Positions 12,331-26,783 are shown, counted from the first letter of the stretch. The stretch is 64,000 bases of DNA from Owenia fusiformis (GCA_903813345.2 CAIIXF020000011.1:7526571-7590570), one strand, 5' to 3'. The notes: generated from the letters alone by a model not told the origin. Program-made: numbers and translations.

Positions 12331-13777
12331 CCAGGGGTAAAGCTGCAAGGTTCTATTATAAAAGTCATTACTCATGGAGAATCCCCTCCAAATGAACATA
12401 TGATGGTCTCAAATGTAAAATAAAGTGGATTCTAAGTGAAATGGAACCATCCAATGTTTTAGGTCTGAAACGAATCCACATAATTCATAACACTTTCACT
12501 TCAAAATAATCATACCATATAGAGGTTTGGAGAGAAAGGGAGATTGTCTGAAGTCATTATGAAGATGATTATTCATTGAAATGCCAATACCAGTTTTATT
12601 CAATCACGCATTCAATCCTATTCGATACTCTGTTCATCATCTAGACACAAAAATGAAAAATATCTAGTGTAATTTCTCAACTTTTGATGGAAACATAGTA
12701 ATATTACCCATACGAAAACACATTTTCAATATTTCAAGAATATGTCAATGCTTCATGGTGTAGAGTTTAAGGATGCCACTGATATTGTTTGCTTTAAGAA
12801 TTAACAACATAAAGAAAATACATCAAATTACATTACATCTATACTCTAAAATAAAACAAACGACCACCTTAAACAGAATTGATACATTAAGAGCATAGAA
12901 AAATGCAATTTACTAGGATCTTGCGTTGAGATTATTATAGGTATTAAGTCTCCTGACAGGATATCAGGACTTATGTATTGATCTCAGAGCATTTATGGTT
13001 AAAATACCACCAGTTTCTTTGCTTGTTATCATCTTCGTATTTATTCCATTAAAAGCATTTCATAATGATTCCTGAATGTGGCTCTTTACAACACATTCAT
13101 ATAATTCAACCCAAAGGCTGTTTTCATATTACTTACCTCAATATCTAATGGTATATTAGCCAACAGTTTTACATTTTAAAGCAATGTGGCAATTTTGAAT
13201 TAAGCCCAAGGAGAGTTCTAAATACAGGTGATATTTAGGTAGAACACTTTGCAATAACTTTGCCATGATAATTCTGTTGATATACCACCAAATGTGTATG
13301 TATTCTGAGAGAATTCTGAGTCTGGAGAGAGATATGAAATCATTAAGAAAATATGCAGGCACCAAGTGTATAATTTCAACCTGGCTTAACATCAAACAGA
13401 AACAAACACCATCTCAGTTTGCCATACCTCTAAGGTTAAAATATTAGATACCTGCCTTATTTGCAAGATTTCCTGCTTTTTATAAGATTCAGGATTTTTC
13501 TTCCGTATTTTGTTGTTAAGATCTAAATCTATGTTCTAATGCTCATCACATGTATTGGAAGGTATGAGAACTTAGAGGGTGCCATAGATTATCATCGATG
13601 ATGCTTATATCCCATATTTGAGTATTATAATTATGACATACATTTCCATAGTAAAGTCTAATAATTATTCAATAAAAAGGCTGTCAAATATTGGTCAATT
13701 ATGAAGCCAATGTACTAGAAGTCATTTTAGGGCACAAAATATATATTTCTCTCAATATAACTACAGTACTCTAAAAT

Positions 13778-13944
13778 ACAGTTAAACCTGTCTCAGTAGA
13801 ACACCTTTGGTACTTCTAAGAAGTGTTCCACTCGGGACCAGTTGGGATGTGTTCTAATTGTAAAGGTTCATTTAACATTAGTCAGATGATCTTGGGACTC
13901 TGAAAATTATTCTACAGAGGTGTTCCACTTTACAGGTTTTACTG
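13778..13944. mobile_element. Family A repeat, copy 3
   Basis: It starts ACAGTTAAACCTGTCTCAG and ends ACAGGTTTTACTGT, with AGTGTTCCACTCGGGACC inside. The terminal complementarity is nearly perfect. Confidence 0.8.
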
Positions 13945-14701
13945 TAAATGCATATTTTCCAAATTACCCTCTTGCAAGTGTAAGGTTTCAGAATAGATCA
14001 CTTTTACATCATAATCATGTATTGAGTTGAGTATCATAACTGTTTAAACGAATCATACAAATTATTCATTTCAAAGAATACCATTGATTATTTTGCTTTT
14101 GATTTATTCATTAATTTAGTTGTTATATGACAAAAGACCTGACCTTTTGTTGTGATAATAACAAAGATATGGCCTTTTGTTGTGATAATTACAGGTTAAA
14201 ACATGAGCTATATACTGACAAAGTAACCATTAAGTAACCTATAACAGTATATCATTTAATTATAGTGAAATTTCTAACAATTACTTCCAAAGAATAGAAA
14301 TTATGAGCTTGAAAGCTTGTTTGCTCTAACTAAAAACATCACGGAATGATTTTCCTAAACAATTTTCAGAAGTTGATTTGATTTTTGAAAAACAACCCGA
14401 ATCATAATTTGAGAGTGACATATAGATATTTTCAAGGGTTAAAACGGAACTTGAAAATGCAATGTTGATCCAAACATGAGATAAAGCCCCATAATCAATA
14501 AATTCAATCTAGAGCAAAATAATACTAGAGCAAGAGAGCTATTAATATGTCAACATAAAATATATTTGAATCGACTCAACAATGGAGAATCCTCTCTCAG
14601 TTACTTCAGAGACAACCCTTTATAAGTTTCACTTCTATACTCTGTATTAGGGAATAATCATCTGATTTAGCCCATGTTCAGTCAGAATAGTACATACATA
14701 C

Positions 14702-14960
14702 AAGGGGTAATCCAAAAGTAAGGAGACTGCATACTACCATTCTAACATTTTTAACCATGAATATGTTTTATTCACTTATATACTATAACCCAAAGTTTCA
14801 ATATCTAATTCTGACTAATAAGCGTTTTGTGGTTGCTATAGTAATGTGTATATGATCAGAATTAACTGCAACCAACAAAAGATCTACATTGAGGTAACTA
14901 GCATAAAAAGGTGCATTTGAGATGTTAAGATCGGATCAGCAACAAAACGATAAAATCCTC
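14702..14960 (+). mobile_element. Possible mariner end fragment
   Basis: CAAGGGGTAATCCAAAAGTA at 14701 followed by AGGAGACT resembles a mariner terminal repeat. The following 250 bp show no convincing transposase frame and no matching inverted end was found, so this may be a solo end or chance similarity. Confidence 0.25.
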
Positions 14961-15346
14961 CAAAAAAGTCAGAGGGGGATATAGCTAGCTGAAAGGGAAT
15001 GCAGGGTAATCTGCAAGGACAGGGTATATTATCAGAAATAAAAATGTGATCAAAATATTGTTATTACTTGTGGCAGTTATCTGAGGTAATTGTTCTGTAT
15101 TCTAACTGAAGAAAATTGGCATTATTATATGGATAAATAAAAAATGATGCAAATTATCCAGAGGCACTTTATATTTCAATAGATGACAGCGTTAAAATCA
15201 AAAATAGATTTACAATAGAGTGGTTTTGACGTTAATATCAGCATGAACAATTGAAAATAGCTGAAAGTAATATCATGTTATATACTATTAGTAAAAAATG
15301 TTCTTGTTATAAGTAGTATCGTTTTATAAGATAGAATAAAAGAAAA

Positions 15347-15482
15347 TTAAACCTGGCTATAACAAACATCCATTGTACAAGTGTTCACATTCTAAAAGTG
15401 CCCATACTGCAAAGGTGTTCATATTGCCAAATTGTTCACATTGCAAAAGTGTTCACATTGAAAGATGCTCACATTGCAAAGT
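15347..15482. repeat. Family A-derived tandem array of GTTCACATTG units
   Basis: It opens with TTAAACCTGGCTATAAC (a family A end) and continues as five or six ~20-bp units of the type GTGTTCACATTGCAAAA. It looks like a family A copy whose inner phrase expanded. Confidence 0.6.
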
Positions 15483-15974
15483 TTAGTTAAAAGGTGCTTG
15501 CATACATGTGCATTCAACCTGATTTTACTTATATTTCAAAAGAATTATCCAATTGTTTGTTCAATACATGCAGACCATTTCTTGAGAAAGTTTACTTTCG
15601 GTTTTGGAATATTTATAGGTATCTCAATTTTCTTCACATTTAGCTCTATTTATTTCTCACAGTTGTGTCATTAAAGTTTTCCCTAACAGAGTATAACAAA
15701 TTGTCAATTATCCCCATGCAACTACTAAAATTCTCGATTAGATTTTCTGAGGAAAAGACAAATGGTTAATGCTTTTTTTAACCTTTGTGAAAATGTCAAT
15801 CTTAACAAGCCAAACAGGGGTTGCTTCTTAGCGTGCCATAAATAAAGTATAAAATCCATAAAAGTAGGCTTTCATCTTTGAGAATGATCAGGTATTTCAT
15901 GTAGGGGACCATTCATAACAGCCTCCTACTTTATACATAGCCCATGTATTACACTTTATAAAGAATAAGATTTC

Positions 15975-16100
15975 TACACCCCCAATCCGCACTCTGAAAT
16001 CATGGTAACGTGCGGTATATTTAGAGTATGGTATAGTACAGTGTTCACGAAACAGTATGGTACTATTTAAGTTCATGGTACTGCATGGACCCATATTTCA
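15975..16100 (+). repeat. Family F repeat, copy 1
   Basis: CCCCCAATCCGCACTCTGAA followed by a cluster of CATGGTA / TACTG words; the same opening and word style recur at 41065. Confidence 0.55.
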
Positions 16101-16146
16101 TGGTATTATGAGTTCAGGGTACTCATCTATTAAACAATCAAAACTC

Positions 16147-16225
16147 ATTCTGATACTCATAGCATCTTTCTAGCTCTTTCTGTTTCTGAGAAGAAATGAG
16201 ATGTCATGGTTTATCATGATGATCA
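16147..16225 (+). repeat. Short copy of the 7465-7823 segment
   Basis: It contains ATTCTGATACTCATAGCATC and, after TCTAGCTCTTTCTGTTTC, the phrase TGAGAAGAAATGAGATGTCA, i.e. the two edges of the 7.5-kb segment nearly fused. Confidence 0.65.
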
Positions 16226-16278
16226 AAAGACAATATCATAAATATTTTTCTACAGAACATTTATGTCTTGACTTTTAT

Positions 16279-16421
16279 AGTAAAACCTGTATAAATAAAA
16301 AAAACGTTGGTACCTCTAAAACGTTCTACTTGGGAGATGTTTCATTTACAGACATTTGTTTAATATTTAGTCAATTTTTCAGAGGCCTCTGAAAAATGTT
16401 TCACTTTACAGGTTTTACTTT
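16279..16421. mobile_element. Family A repeat, copy 4
   Basis: It starts TAGTAAAACCTGTATAAAT and ends TTTACAGGTTTTACT, with GTTCTACTTGGGAGATG inside. Confidence 0.75.
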
Positions 16422-17124
16422 GTATAATTTAGTAAGAAATTAAGTTTTTAATCTATCAATAAGATCAATATAATTTGATTTAAAGGTTAGTACCATTTCA
16501 TTGAGTATAAAAACTGATTGAAAATCAAAACTGATACCATTCTATTATAATACTTAATAAATATTCCATTTTATTATCGTGAAAGTGACAGATATCTTGC
16601 ATAAGCAAAGACATTTTATGGCAGCATTTTGGAAAGGAAAAATTGATGATAATTTTTTGTAAGGGATAAGAATAGCATCTTAGAAGATGGATGAGATATA
16701 AATGCATGGATTTAATATATTTAATGCCTACTAAAGCCCCATTCCAGTTTCTTAGGAACCTTTTATTGGCAAAAAATAATTTGTTCCTAAGCAAGTGAAT
16801 GTATTTAGACATAATGCAACTGGGGTTGTCTTGAAAAAATATAACCCTTGAACGAAATAACATGGTGGTCATTTTAGTTTCTCTTTTGATCTATTTGCAA
16901 CATTTTATGCATGACCATCAAAGCAACTTATGCAAGGGTTAACATTTTCCTGGATATGTTAAGCATGATATATGAATATGCTTCCTCTTATGTTATATCT
17001 TGAAGTTAGATTTTGCTGTTTCAGTCGTTTTTTCAAGAACTGCTTGGAATTAAAGATGAATATAGGCTTGACCAGTGACCCCCTACCTTTTGTATGTCAT
17101 ACAAGATGACAGTCCTTCGTGAAG

Positions 17125-17199
17125 TCTCCATCACTTCCCTGCCCCCTCTTGCTCCCCAATCCCTCTCTCCCCTCACCCTCTCTGCTCTCCTCACCCTCA
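17125..17199 (+). repeat. Polypyrimidine tract
   Basis: About 75 bp almost wholly C and T (for example CCCTCTCTCCCCTCACCCTC). It could form triplex DNA; on the CELF RNA strand it is purine-rich. Confidence 0.85.
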
Positions 17200-20100
17200 A
17201 ATGTCCCCTATAGCCCAGAAGATTTAGAAAACAAATTCAACCAATTGAAACAAGTAATGCAAAACTTGAACTATGGAAAAAATGGGTAGAGATACCATTC
17301 ATTAATCATTTAAAACAGAATGCTTTTCCAATATTTCTAACAGAGCTGACTTAACAGATAAGATAGTGAATTGAACTGAAAATACGTAGATGACTGATCT
17401 TGAAGGGTCAATTAATTGAAAATTGGCAGAGATTCGATCAAGACTTTCACCAGTTTGACTTGTTTGCTTTTATTTTCACTAATGAAATAAAGATGTTTAC
17501 AGTATTTGTATCTCTATAGTAATCATGTGAAAGATGCCAAATTAGCTGAATTATCTACAACCCCCTATAACATTTTCATATTATTCGTCTCTTGTCTATT
17601 TTTACAACATGTAAGACTTGTAAGTTGTGTTAGAGATCTGTAACACCGTAATATCTGTAACTAAATTAATCTAAATTATGATGGCTCCAAAAACAGAGCA
17701 TAGGATCTGTAACAAGGCCAAGTATCTCACAGCAAGCAAGGAGGATTACATAGTATCAGTTACCATGGAAATGTTGTAGAGAAAAAATAGCAGCATCTTC
17801 CCAGCTGGAGAATGTTGCCAATCAACTAACCTTGTTGTGAAAGCTTAGACATGTAACATATTTCACATCTCTGAATGTGCCTATATCATCAGTTTCCTAA
17901 CTACTATGTTTGCTTATTTGCAAGAGGAATATAGTTCAATAAGAAGTATTTTTAGCTTAGTGTATTTGTCACTATCTCAAAATGTACTCAATATAATAAC
18001 TCTGATACATGAGGAATGAAACTTCACTTCTTTGTTGAAGAATAAATTTTAAATGGATGCCTTTGAATGTGGCACGCATTTTACATTAAATCTAAATGCA
18101 TCAAGTTCATATATCTAAAATTACGGCTACAATGACATCATAGATCATTAAAGTGATTTTTGTGATATGTTACATATTCTTTTTATCAAGTAATTTCCGA
18201 CTTCTCAATATGTTCCAGATCAACATTATTGCCATGCTCACGTTTGTATACATTGTGGTTTGTGCTCCATGTGTTGTGGTTGGTCTTGTATCAACCCATT
18301 GTGAACACTCCCCTGGCATAGATATGTATGAGAGATTCAAAGATACTAAAGTATCAATATCTTTGCCTCAATTGAAAAATTTGAGTTTGACCATGTAATA
18401 CAAGAGCATGATTGCTTTATTTGAGACATTCTCGGTATGATGTATGTGTATGAGTAAATTTCCGACTGAGGTTAAAATAGTCAGAAAATTATGATGATTT
18501 CAAATCAAAAATAGAAAGAAAAGAGTGAAACAAGAACGGAACAAAATACACCAGCAAATTGTCAACACTTAAAATTACACAGAAATGCAATAAAAAGAGG
18601 CATTTCATTCCCAATTAATAGCAAAAAAGCGTAGAATAAGTATGACCTGATAAACATTAGATGTCGGTTATCTGTAGAAAACAGGCAATTAAGTTGCTAT
18701 GGGAATGTGCAATCTACAACATCATTCAAGCAAGTTCCTAGCAAGGGAGACTTGTCATCACATTCTAGCAAATTGCTGTCGAATTTCATAAAATTTGAGA
18801 AACGAAAGAAAACCTAACATAAATATACATTTGTACATTGTTCTCTATATTCTCTGATTATAGGTGTACTCATACAACCTGCTTTGCCGATTAAATGATA
18901 ACTATTAACACAGGAAATGGATTTTGCATTAAGCGCACCGAAGACCACCAAAGCATGCCATATATAGATGATTAAACATCACTGATATCGTAAAAGATGC
19001 GTTGTTAATTGTTCAGTCTCCGCTAAGAATATCTTTCGCTACATTGTGATGATACTTCTATTATAACATCATTACCCTCCGTTTCTCTTGACATTTATCA
19101 ACATATTATCTGTATGCTCCATGCGATAAGTGCGGGTCTAAAATACATCATAATGCTTAACATCCACGCTTCCCTCATAGATCTATAAATGAATACAGAG
19201 TGGGAGGAGCTTAATGAACATTTGCGTCATATGTCACTTCTATGGTTTGGTGAAGTTATTATTTCGTGAAGTATGATTTTGTTAACATTTGCAATTGTGA
19301 CTTGGTGTCTCAAAGAAAGGACCCTTTCTGATATGGTTCTACTACAGGCCCAGCTTTTGACAAGAGGTGTTCACTTATAGAGAAATTCCAGGGGATTCAC
19401 ATATTATGACTTTTATATATTCTACACTCTTGTACCCAGTTCACCACCCCTCTAACCATAATATCTGTTCCTCTTTTTCTGGGAAAGAATAGATAATTGG
19501 AAATAGGATAAGATCTTATATAGAGGTAAAAAGATACCTTTGGCAAGAAACAGTTTCAATGGCATAATAGAAAATAAGAACAAGTACCAAATGATAAACC
19601 TGAAGCCCTCCATTATAGCATTCTTTCAATGTTCATTCAAGGTAGGAATCCTAGAAGACATCTAACTGGGCTTTTTCCTATAATGAGGTGGAGTTGATAA
19701 CCCCACATTGGAACAGACATTTATCTGTATAATCTAAGACTTGCCACCTAACCTCCTTAACATCATGCCAGCTCCTATCATAAACCATGTCATTCCAATC
19801 AGTATCAAAGTTTGCCACCCCCAAAAAATATTCAATGGGTGGTGTTTTAAAAATGTAAAATATAGCTAGAAAGAGTGAAATAAGCAAGGAATCAATATGA
19901 TAAGATATCAATAAGATATCTAATTATAAGAAAATGCCCAAAAAGTGAGGATTCATGGATAGCTTAGAGAGAAATGGATTGAAATTAGAATGACAAAGGT
20001 GTGTTTTGTTTTAGGTTGTCTTAGTGATCTTTGTGAGAATATATGGCTTTCTAGGTTTTCCCATCTTTTTCATGGCTATCTATGAGGTGTTAATAACTAC

Positions 20101-21295
20101 TTATGAAGAAATAATCAAGATTTCACTTATAAATATTATTCCATTTGTTATGATAATGATTATGTGGAAACACATTTAGGACTACTAAAATATTAAACAT
20201 GATACAGACTGTATATAGATCCAAACCAGAGCTGTACATGGAAAACATATGCATGTACATGTATAGGTCAAAATCAAGCTAATGTTCACAAAAATTGGCA
20301 AACAGTTTCAAAATATGAAAACATTACTCAAAATAGGCAAAAACACTCAAAATATATAAACATTACTCAAAATATATATACCTTACTCAAAATATGTAAA
20401 TGTTGCTCAAAATGAGTAAATCCAAAGTTTGGCCAAACATAGACAAGCGAACCTGACAACATGGAAGGTGAAAATATAGAACAGGGGCTTGTTTCACTTG
20501 AGAGAGTAAAAATAACTTATATTGGCTGATGATAGCTTTAGAAACTCAAGAAACATTTATAATAACTTCCTTGCAAATGTGGCACCCATAAATTTCCCAT
20601 TTTACGGCCATTTTTTATTCCCGTCATACCTAATGATAAATGTGCCGTGTTGCAGTATAACTGACGCAGAACATGGTCCATGTGTTGAAATATCCTACAA
20701 GCTACCTGAAATTTCTAAATGATGGAACTATGTGAAATCAGCATGAACTATTTAAATACAAATATTTTTGTCCAATTTAGAATTCATATCTAGAATTCCA
20801 TCATGCAGAAATCACTTTTTCAGAAGAATCGATAAATCATAAAATTCTTTGATCCCCGTGAAGGGTCGGTGAAACATCTTGCCAGATCCTAATGAATTTT
20901 ATATGTCAATTAGTAGATAAAATCATTGAATTATCTCCATGATGGGCACATGTTTACTCTAGGGAGATCTAAAATAAGTATCAAAAACATTTATAAACAT
21001 TCCATAAGTAGATTCTTGAGTATGATGTGAGGAAATATCAGTTGGGATTCTAAGTTGTGTTTTTGAAATGAAATTCCAACTGTGGACGTCCTACTCAGAC
21101 GTTTCATTTTATCTTTTTAAAAACATTTCATGCAGTTCCAAGATAGTGGATATTTGTGCCTAAATATAAGTAATAAGCCACTTCTTTTTCTCTTAGATTA
21201 GGGAAAATGACTATAATCATATCATTTTCTTGACATTTCTCTGCTTCTTTGTTTTATGTTTGTTAAGGACTTACAAAGATTTATAAAAGCAATAT
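17200..21295. other. CELF intron stretch, no gene seen
   Basis: It holds a weak family G-like piece (19861-19960) and the 20304 array. At 19140-19230 CTATAAATGAATACAGAGTG plus GGAGGAGC looks mildly promoter-like, without further support. Confidence 0.45.
20304..20420 (+). repeat. Degenerate ~21-bp tandem array
   Basis: The unit ACTCAAAATATATAAACATT repeats about five times, followed by looser copies. Confidence 0.75.
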
Positions 21296-21463
21296 GGTAA
21301 AACCTGTCTAATCTAAACACTTCTTGGACTGGCCAAAAGTGTTCAGATTAGCAGGTGTTCACATTTCAAGGCTTTCAAAATATATGAGTCAATGGGAGAT
21401 AGAAAAATTAGGATTAAGAAAATATGTTGACATTGAGAGGTGTTTGGATACAGGTTTCACTAT
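21296..21463. mobile_element. Family A repeat, copy 5
   Basis: It starts GGTAAAACCTGTCTAATC and ends ATACAGGTTTCACTA; inner phrases are AAAAGTGTTCAGATTAG and GTGTTCACATTTCAAGG. Confidence 0.8.
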
Positions 21464-24456
21464 ATTTAGAACATCTGTTTTGTGTGTTTACCATTATGTT
21501 TGTTAAATTGAATAAAGGTCATGTTTAAATCAAAACCAAAACAAAACAGACGATTGTTAGACCACCATAGAAAAACAGAAACGCAGAGGTATTTTAAGTA
21601 GATTTTTGCATCTTGGATACAAATGCCAGCAGTTTGTGTATTAATCAGTATTTGCTTTCGAACTTTCACTGTTGGAAAAGTATTGGGAGGTTTTCCAAAA
21701 ATATATTTATGAATGATCAGTTTGTTTAGGAATACTGATAGAAAACAGTTTTTTCCAAGAAAATATATGCATTGTAACACTATCAATTGTCATGCTCAAA
21801 ACATTCCCTGTATTGAAGCCAAATAAAGACATCAATGGGCAGAGAAGAAAAAAGATAAAATTGTATATTTCAGCTTAATCTTACTTTATATGATAAAAAC
21901 TTTTTCTAAGTAAAAACATAAATGAACTCAAAATTGATCCAACTTCGTATTTAAACATCACCATATTTGTAAAGGGCAATTATGAATGCTACTTCTATAA
22001 TTGGTAATCTGTGATAATTTATATTTTTAATGATTTAATGTCATTGTGCATGTCATACAGTTTGATTGAGATCACTGGAGATTGTTATGATTGTATTTGC
22101 TCTTACCATAATGATCATAGTGAGCATGGAAAAAAGTAATATAAGACAGATTTCATATTGAAAATATCAAAATGAACTGAATAAATACAGAACAAGATAA
22201 ACTGCTAGCAATGGTACATTTTTAAAAATCAGAAGAATTATGAAGAAATTCTGGTGCCAAAATTCATATTGCTAAAGAAAGAAAGAAAATATCTGTAAAA
22301 ATTCTGTAGAATTTCATAAAGGGGTTCCTCCATAGATCACTACCATTCTGACAGGCATAATACAGAATTGACAATATTTTCTCTAAAACTAATGAATTGA
22401 TTGGCCAAATATGGCTTATCCAGTGTCATTATATCTTATCGCTGGGCTAAATCTTATCGTGGAACATAAAATGGCTTATATTGAGCATTAATCAGGAAGA
22501 CCTGATGTTTTAATATCTCTGTTTTATACCCCGTTTTAATCTGATTCTATCTAAAGCCTGGATGAAGTGTCTCATTTTTTGTATAATTTAGGATGTTAGT
22601 TGCATACTCAAAACATGATCAATGTTACAAATTATTAGACAAGAACCTTGGATATATAAACCAAGACCCATGTTTTAATTTCTGTTATGTTTATTTTCTA
22701 CAAATGATCAAATGCAAAACAAAAAGATGACAGAATGTTAACAATGATAATACTATTTATACAATGACGATAACATCTATATAATGATGTGAATACACAA
22801 AAAGGACATCAGAAAAGGCAAAATGCTAATATAGCTAGATTTGTCTAAACCCTTAATAACTACAATACAAGAATGAATGACCATAAAGTACAGGCAGGGG
22901 AATAATGTCATTTTAAATGTAGCTCCTTTAAGATAACAAGTCCAAAGCTAAAAGGACATTTATATATTCAGCTATCGTCATCATTATTATTTTGTATCAC
23001 TATCCCTTTTCCATCTCAGCCATATTCTCATTCTCAACTCCAGCTGGAGAAGTAATTCCAAACATTGTGAGATACCTCTGCCTTGATGTCATGTTAAATT
23101 ACAAAACTCCATCAGAGGTGTCCAGTTATATCAGAAATGTTGACACCTTTAGATTGGATTATCTACAATAGTGTCCAAACAGAAGAACCTGTATAACATG
23201 ATATAATTCAAGACTCTGGAAAATAGCTATTTAAGGCAGATAATTCTACCACATTCATCCATGTTCAACGGATTTTGAAGAATTTTAAAGTGACAAATTT
23301 GAGACATTTTTCTTTTAAATAATTCTGCGTGCCAAGTCAATAATTTCCCCAAACTCTTCCTGGTAATTAAGACAAAAGTGTATTTCTTCAGAGGTTCCAC
23401 TGTAGACGTCTAAATGAAGAGAGGAACTGAAATGTCAACTAAACTCCCATTGAGTACATGTTAGCTTTTAGTATAAAATGACATTTCTGCAATAGAACAA
23501 TAAAGACACATTAAGAGTGCTGCATTCTATTTGCTGAAGAGTCTCACATTATTTGCATCAAGAAAGCTATTTTGTTTTTTGATCTACCTGATCTGAGCAA
23601 TCTTTTCTGACTTTAATAGCAGAATATCAAGGTTTTAAATACCTATACCTGGGAAGACTTTCATTTTATCAGTGTTTGATCAAAATATAACAGGATATAT
23701 ATATGTCACAGTTACTTATATATTAACTTTTACAATGCTATCCAAGTTATATCAAGTAGTTTTTGAGGAAATCAATTCACAAGAAACTGACTTGGTCGTG
23801 AGTATAGCAAGCCTCAGGATGCCTCTTAGGGGGAGGGATGGGTGCCAGCTGGATGACGTTTCTCTATAAGAAGTTTACAATGACATCCTGAGATATGACA
23901 CATGTATATATAGATATGTACACATGTAGAGATACTGAGATATAACAACACTTGATAAGCTAACAATGAAAGGACACATGTTGAGACAAAGTCTCAAGTA
24001 CTATTACCTCTCATGTCAAGTTCATGCTTAATGCAATTTACTGCATTATAATAAGAAATCATTAAGATGAAATTTTGTTTTTATTATTTGATTAAGTATA
24101 CATATATGTTATCAAAACTATAAAAATGTTTTTCAGGGTTTATGGTTTGGGGTTGCTTGCTGGGTAATGACATCATCTGTTTTGTGTTCTGCCAGTTTGC
24201 CTCAAATACCAGGCAAACTTACACAGTACAATTCATATCCTTGGGTTGTCTCTGCTTTTGTGACCTTTTTGGACTTGTTGACAATCAAAAATTAATGTTA
24301 CTGTAATTTATTGTGTAATTAGACTATGATAGAGTTACAATAAATTACAATTACCATGTTGTTTATATTGCTGTTATATACAATTGAACATATATCTTGT
24401 GAACCATCAAGGTAGAAATATATAGGTTGAACTGTATACCCGACCCGTATATACAT

Positions 24457-24613
24457 ACAGTAAAACCTGTCTAATCTGAACGCCAATTTGACTGGCCAGT
24501 GTTCAAGTGAGCAGGTTTTCACATTTCAAGGTTTTTTAAATATGTAGTCAATGAAAGATAACATATTTTGGACAAATAATTTTCACATTGAGAGGTGTTC
24601 AGATTTTACTGTA
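24457..24613. mobile_element. Family A repeat, copy 6
   Basis: It starts ACAGTAAAACCTGTCTAATC and ends GGTGTTCAGATTTTACTG. A G+C-rich GGTGCC island follows about 90 bp downstream. Confidence 0.8.
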
Positions 24614-24703
24614 TATATTAATGCCATTGTTTTTCTCACAGATTCAATATCTTTGATGCAGATATATTGGGTGGTATATATTTACACCCCCAAAATGCAA
24701 TCT

Positions 24704-24824
24704 GATGCCGGTGCCAAATTTCGACTGACTAGTCCGGTGGCAAATTTTGGTGTCGAAAGGTTTTGGTGCCGGAACGGTGCCGAAATGGTGCCGGAACAGC
24801 ACCAAATTTTTCCAGCGCCGAATT
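24704..24824. repeat. G+C-rich island of degenerate GGTGCCGGAA units
   Basis: GGTGCC/GGTGGC/GGTGTC words recur at roughly 11- to 25-bp spacing (CGGTGCCGAAATGGTGCCGG near the right), then appear inverted (CAGCACC, CAGCGCCG). The surroundings are AT-rich. Both strands are open through it by chance of composition. Confidence 0.6.
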
Positions 24825-26521
24825 GTATTGGCTGTATACAGTATGCTCTCTTCCATATAATAATGAGTCCTACAGCAAATCAGTGCAATGATGATGAATA
24901 ATGAGGAATACTGAATTTATGTGTCTGTCTTATATGGATTAATGAGATTGTGAAAAAACCTAATGTTTTTCAAAATTAATGTGTTATTCATATTAGAGCA
25001 TTAATCTATGGGATTCTTTATTATATTTTTTAATAATGACATATATGTGATTTTGATAAAAGGCTTTTGCTAGGATTAATAGAGAAATACAAGGTGGAGT
25101 AATGTATAATGTTATAATTCAATATAGCTGAACTAGGCTTCAAGTTAAGACTTCCAAACCATATCAAACCTAAAATTACACGAAAGCCAGTAGCCTGTAG
25201 CAAAGACAATAAAAAACAAACCAATAGAAGTATTTTTAAAATAGCTAAATACATTTCAGTATATTGTAAAATAAAATACCAATTATATTATCTCGGTCTG
25301 ATTGTGAGTTAAAAGTATCTAGACACTTGAACTCATAAAGGCAAGCAAACCTGAAAGATGTGTAGATGCAATGTGGACTTTACTTAGCACAACATGATAA
25401 GAGTAGGCCAATACTGTAAGAAAACAATTGATAAAATTTAGTTTAATTTACCACTTAAAGTGAAGTTAAGTACCATTGGGTCGCTATGACCATGAGCTTT
25501 TGAATAAAGATAATATGAGAATTTCAAACACGAGACTAATCCATTCAAAAGAACACTTAGAGTTTCCATCAATCTTTATTTCTTAATTCAGAATCAAAGA
25601 TAGATAAAGTAAGATACAGTAAGATCTAAATATGATAATTACAATGATAAGCTTATACTTGTATTTTTTAAATAACATTATACACATTTAAAAATAATAT
25701 TTAATTTTCTGATAGCTCTAGGTTAAAATCCATTGTAAGGTGACATGCTGGCGGGTGATAGTGACTCCAAATAAACAAAATTATAAAGCGAGACAAGGAA
25801 AATTACCTCTAGGAGTAAGGTTTTACATAAAAGCCTATTCAAATGAATAGTGAAAGCGCAAATAAAATTCTGTTAAGGATCAAAGGAGACATTACAATAT
25901 GAACCATCTCAAGGCAATAAACTCAACTCAACTCAAAAAAATAACTTGTCAACAGTGTGATGTTTTAAAGTTCATGCCTTATCATATTAGCTTTTTCCCA
26001 TATGTGCCCATATTAAAACCATATATTATAAACTGCTATTTAACTTTTCGAGCTAACAATAAGCCAAAGTATACATCAATCAAGACCTGACTGTGATATA
26101 CATCCTAGTTTTTTAGGACACTGATATGACACATGGTTGACACACGTTTGGGTTAAGCTTTCTAAATATATACCAAATACTTATAGGATATCCTTGGCTT
26201 TAAAGGGATATATAGCTAAATCCGCCAGTAAAACCATCTAGGTGTACCCCCTTCTAGGTTTATTATGACATAAAACAAGTACCTTTTGACACGTGAAAAA
26301 AGAAATCCTCTTTTTATTTCATTAAAGCTTTCAATCAGATTAGAGCACACATAATATGTTTTAGTTGACAATAAAATAAATGCATTACTGGCCAACACAC
26401 ACATTTTGATGACCACCCACCAGAGCATAAAATCTGTACTCATCCAAATTCAGGTGAATCAGTTAAAGAGGTCTACTCTTACTGAATATTTTTCAATCTC
26501 GAAATCTATGGACATTGAGGT

Positions 26522-26783
26522 ACAGTAAAACCTGTCTAATCTGAACGCTTCTGAGATGGGTCAAAAGTGTTCAGTTTAGGAGGTGTTCCCATTTTGAAGG
26601 TTTGATAAATGCAAGTCAAAGGAATTACAAATTTGGGACGAGGAAAAAGTGTTCAGGTTAATAGGTGTTCACATTCAAAGGTTATGTGAGTCACTGGGAG
26701 ATAATAAATTTGAGACCAGGAAAAAGTGTTCACATTGAGAGGTGTTCAGAAAAGAGGTGCTCAGATATATAGATTTCACTGTA
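26522..26783. mobile_element. Family A repeat, copy 7 (internally expanded)
   Basis: It starts ACAGTAAAACCTGTCTAATC and ends TAGATTTCACTGTAG. At 262 bp it is longer than its relatives because the inner AAAAGTGTTCA...GGTGTTCACATT block occurs three times. Confidence 0.8.

Noticed and set aside
16525-16872. 115-codon minus-strand ORF
   Set aside because: Rich in Ile/Phe/Lys/Asn/Ser as expected from AT-rich DNA; no domain or motif, no promoter context.
18153-18398. 81-codon hydrophobic ORF reminiscent of a receptor segment
   Set aside because: No family motif recognised, AT-driven Ile/Phe/Val content, no splice or start context.
19140-19240. TATA-like CTATAAATG followed by GGGAGGAGC as a promoter
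   Set aside because: No downstream frame or donor to support a transcript; single weak motifs.
24551-24901. 116-codon plus-strand ORF
   Set aside because: It overlaps the family A end and the GGTGCC island; both strands are open because of composition.
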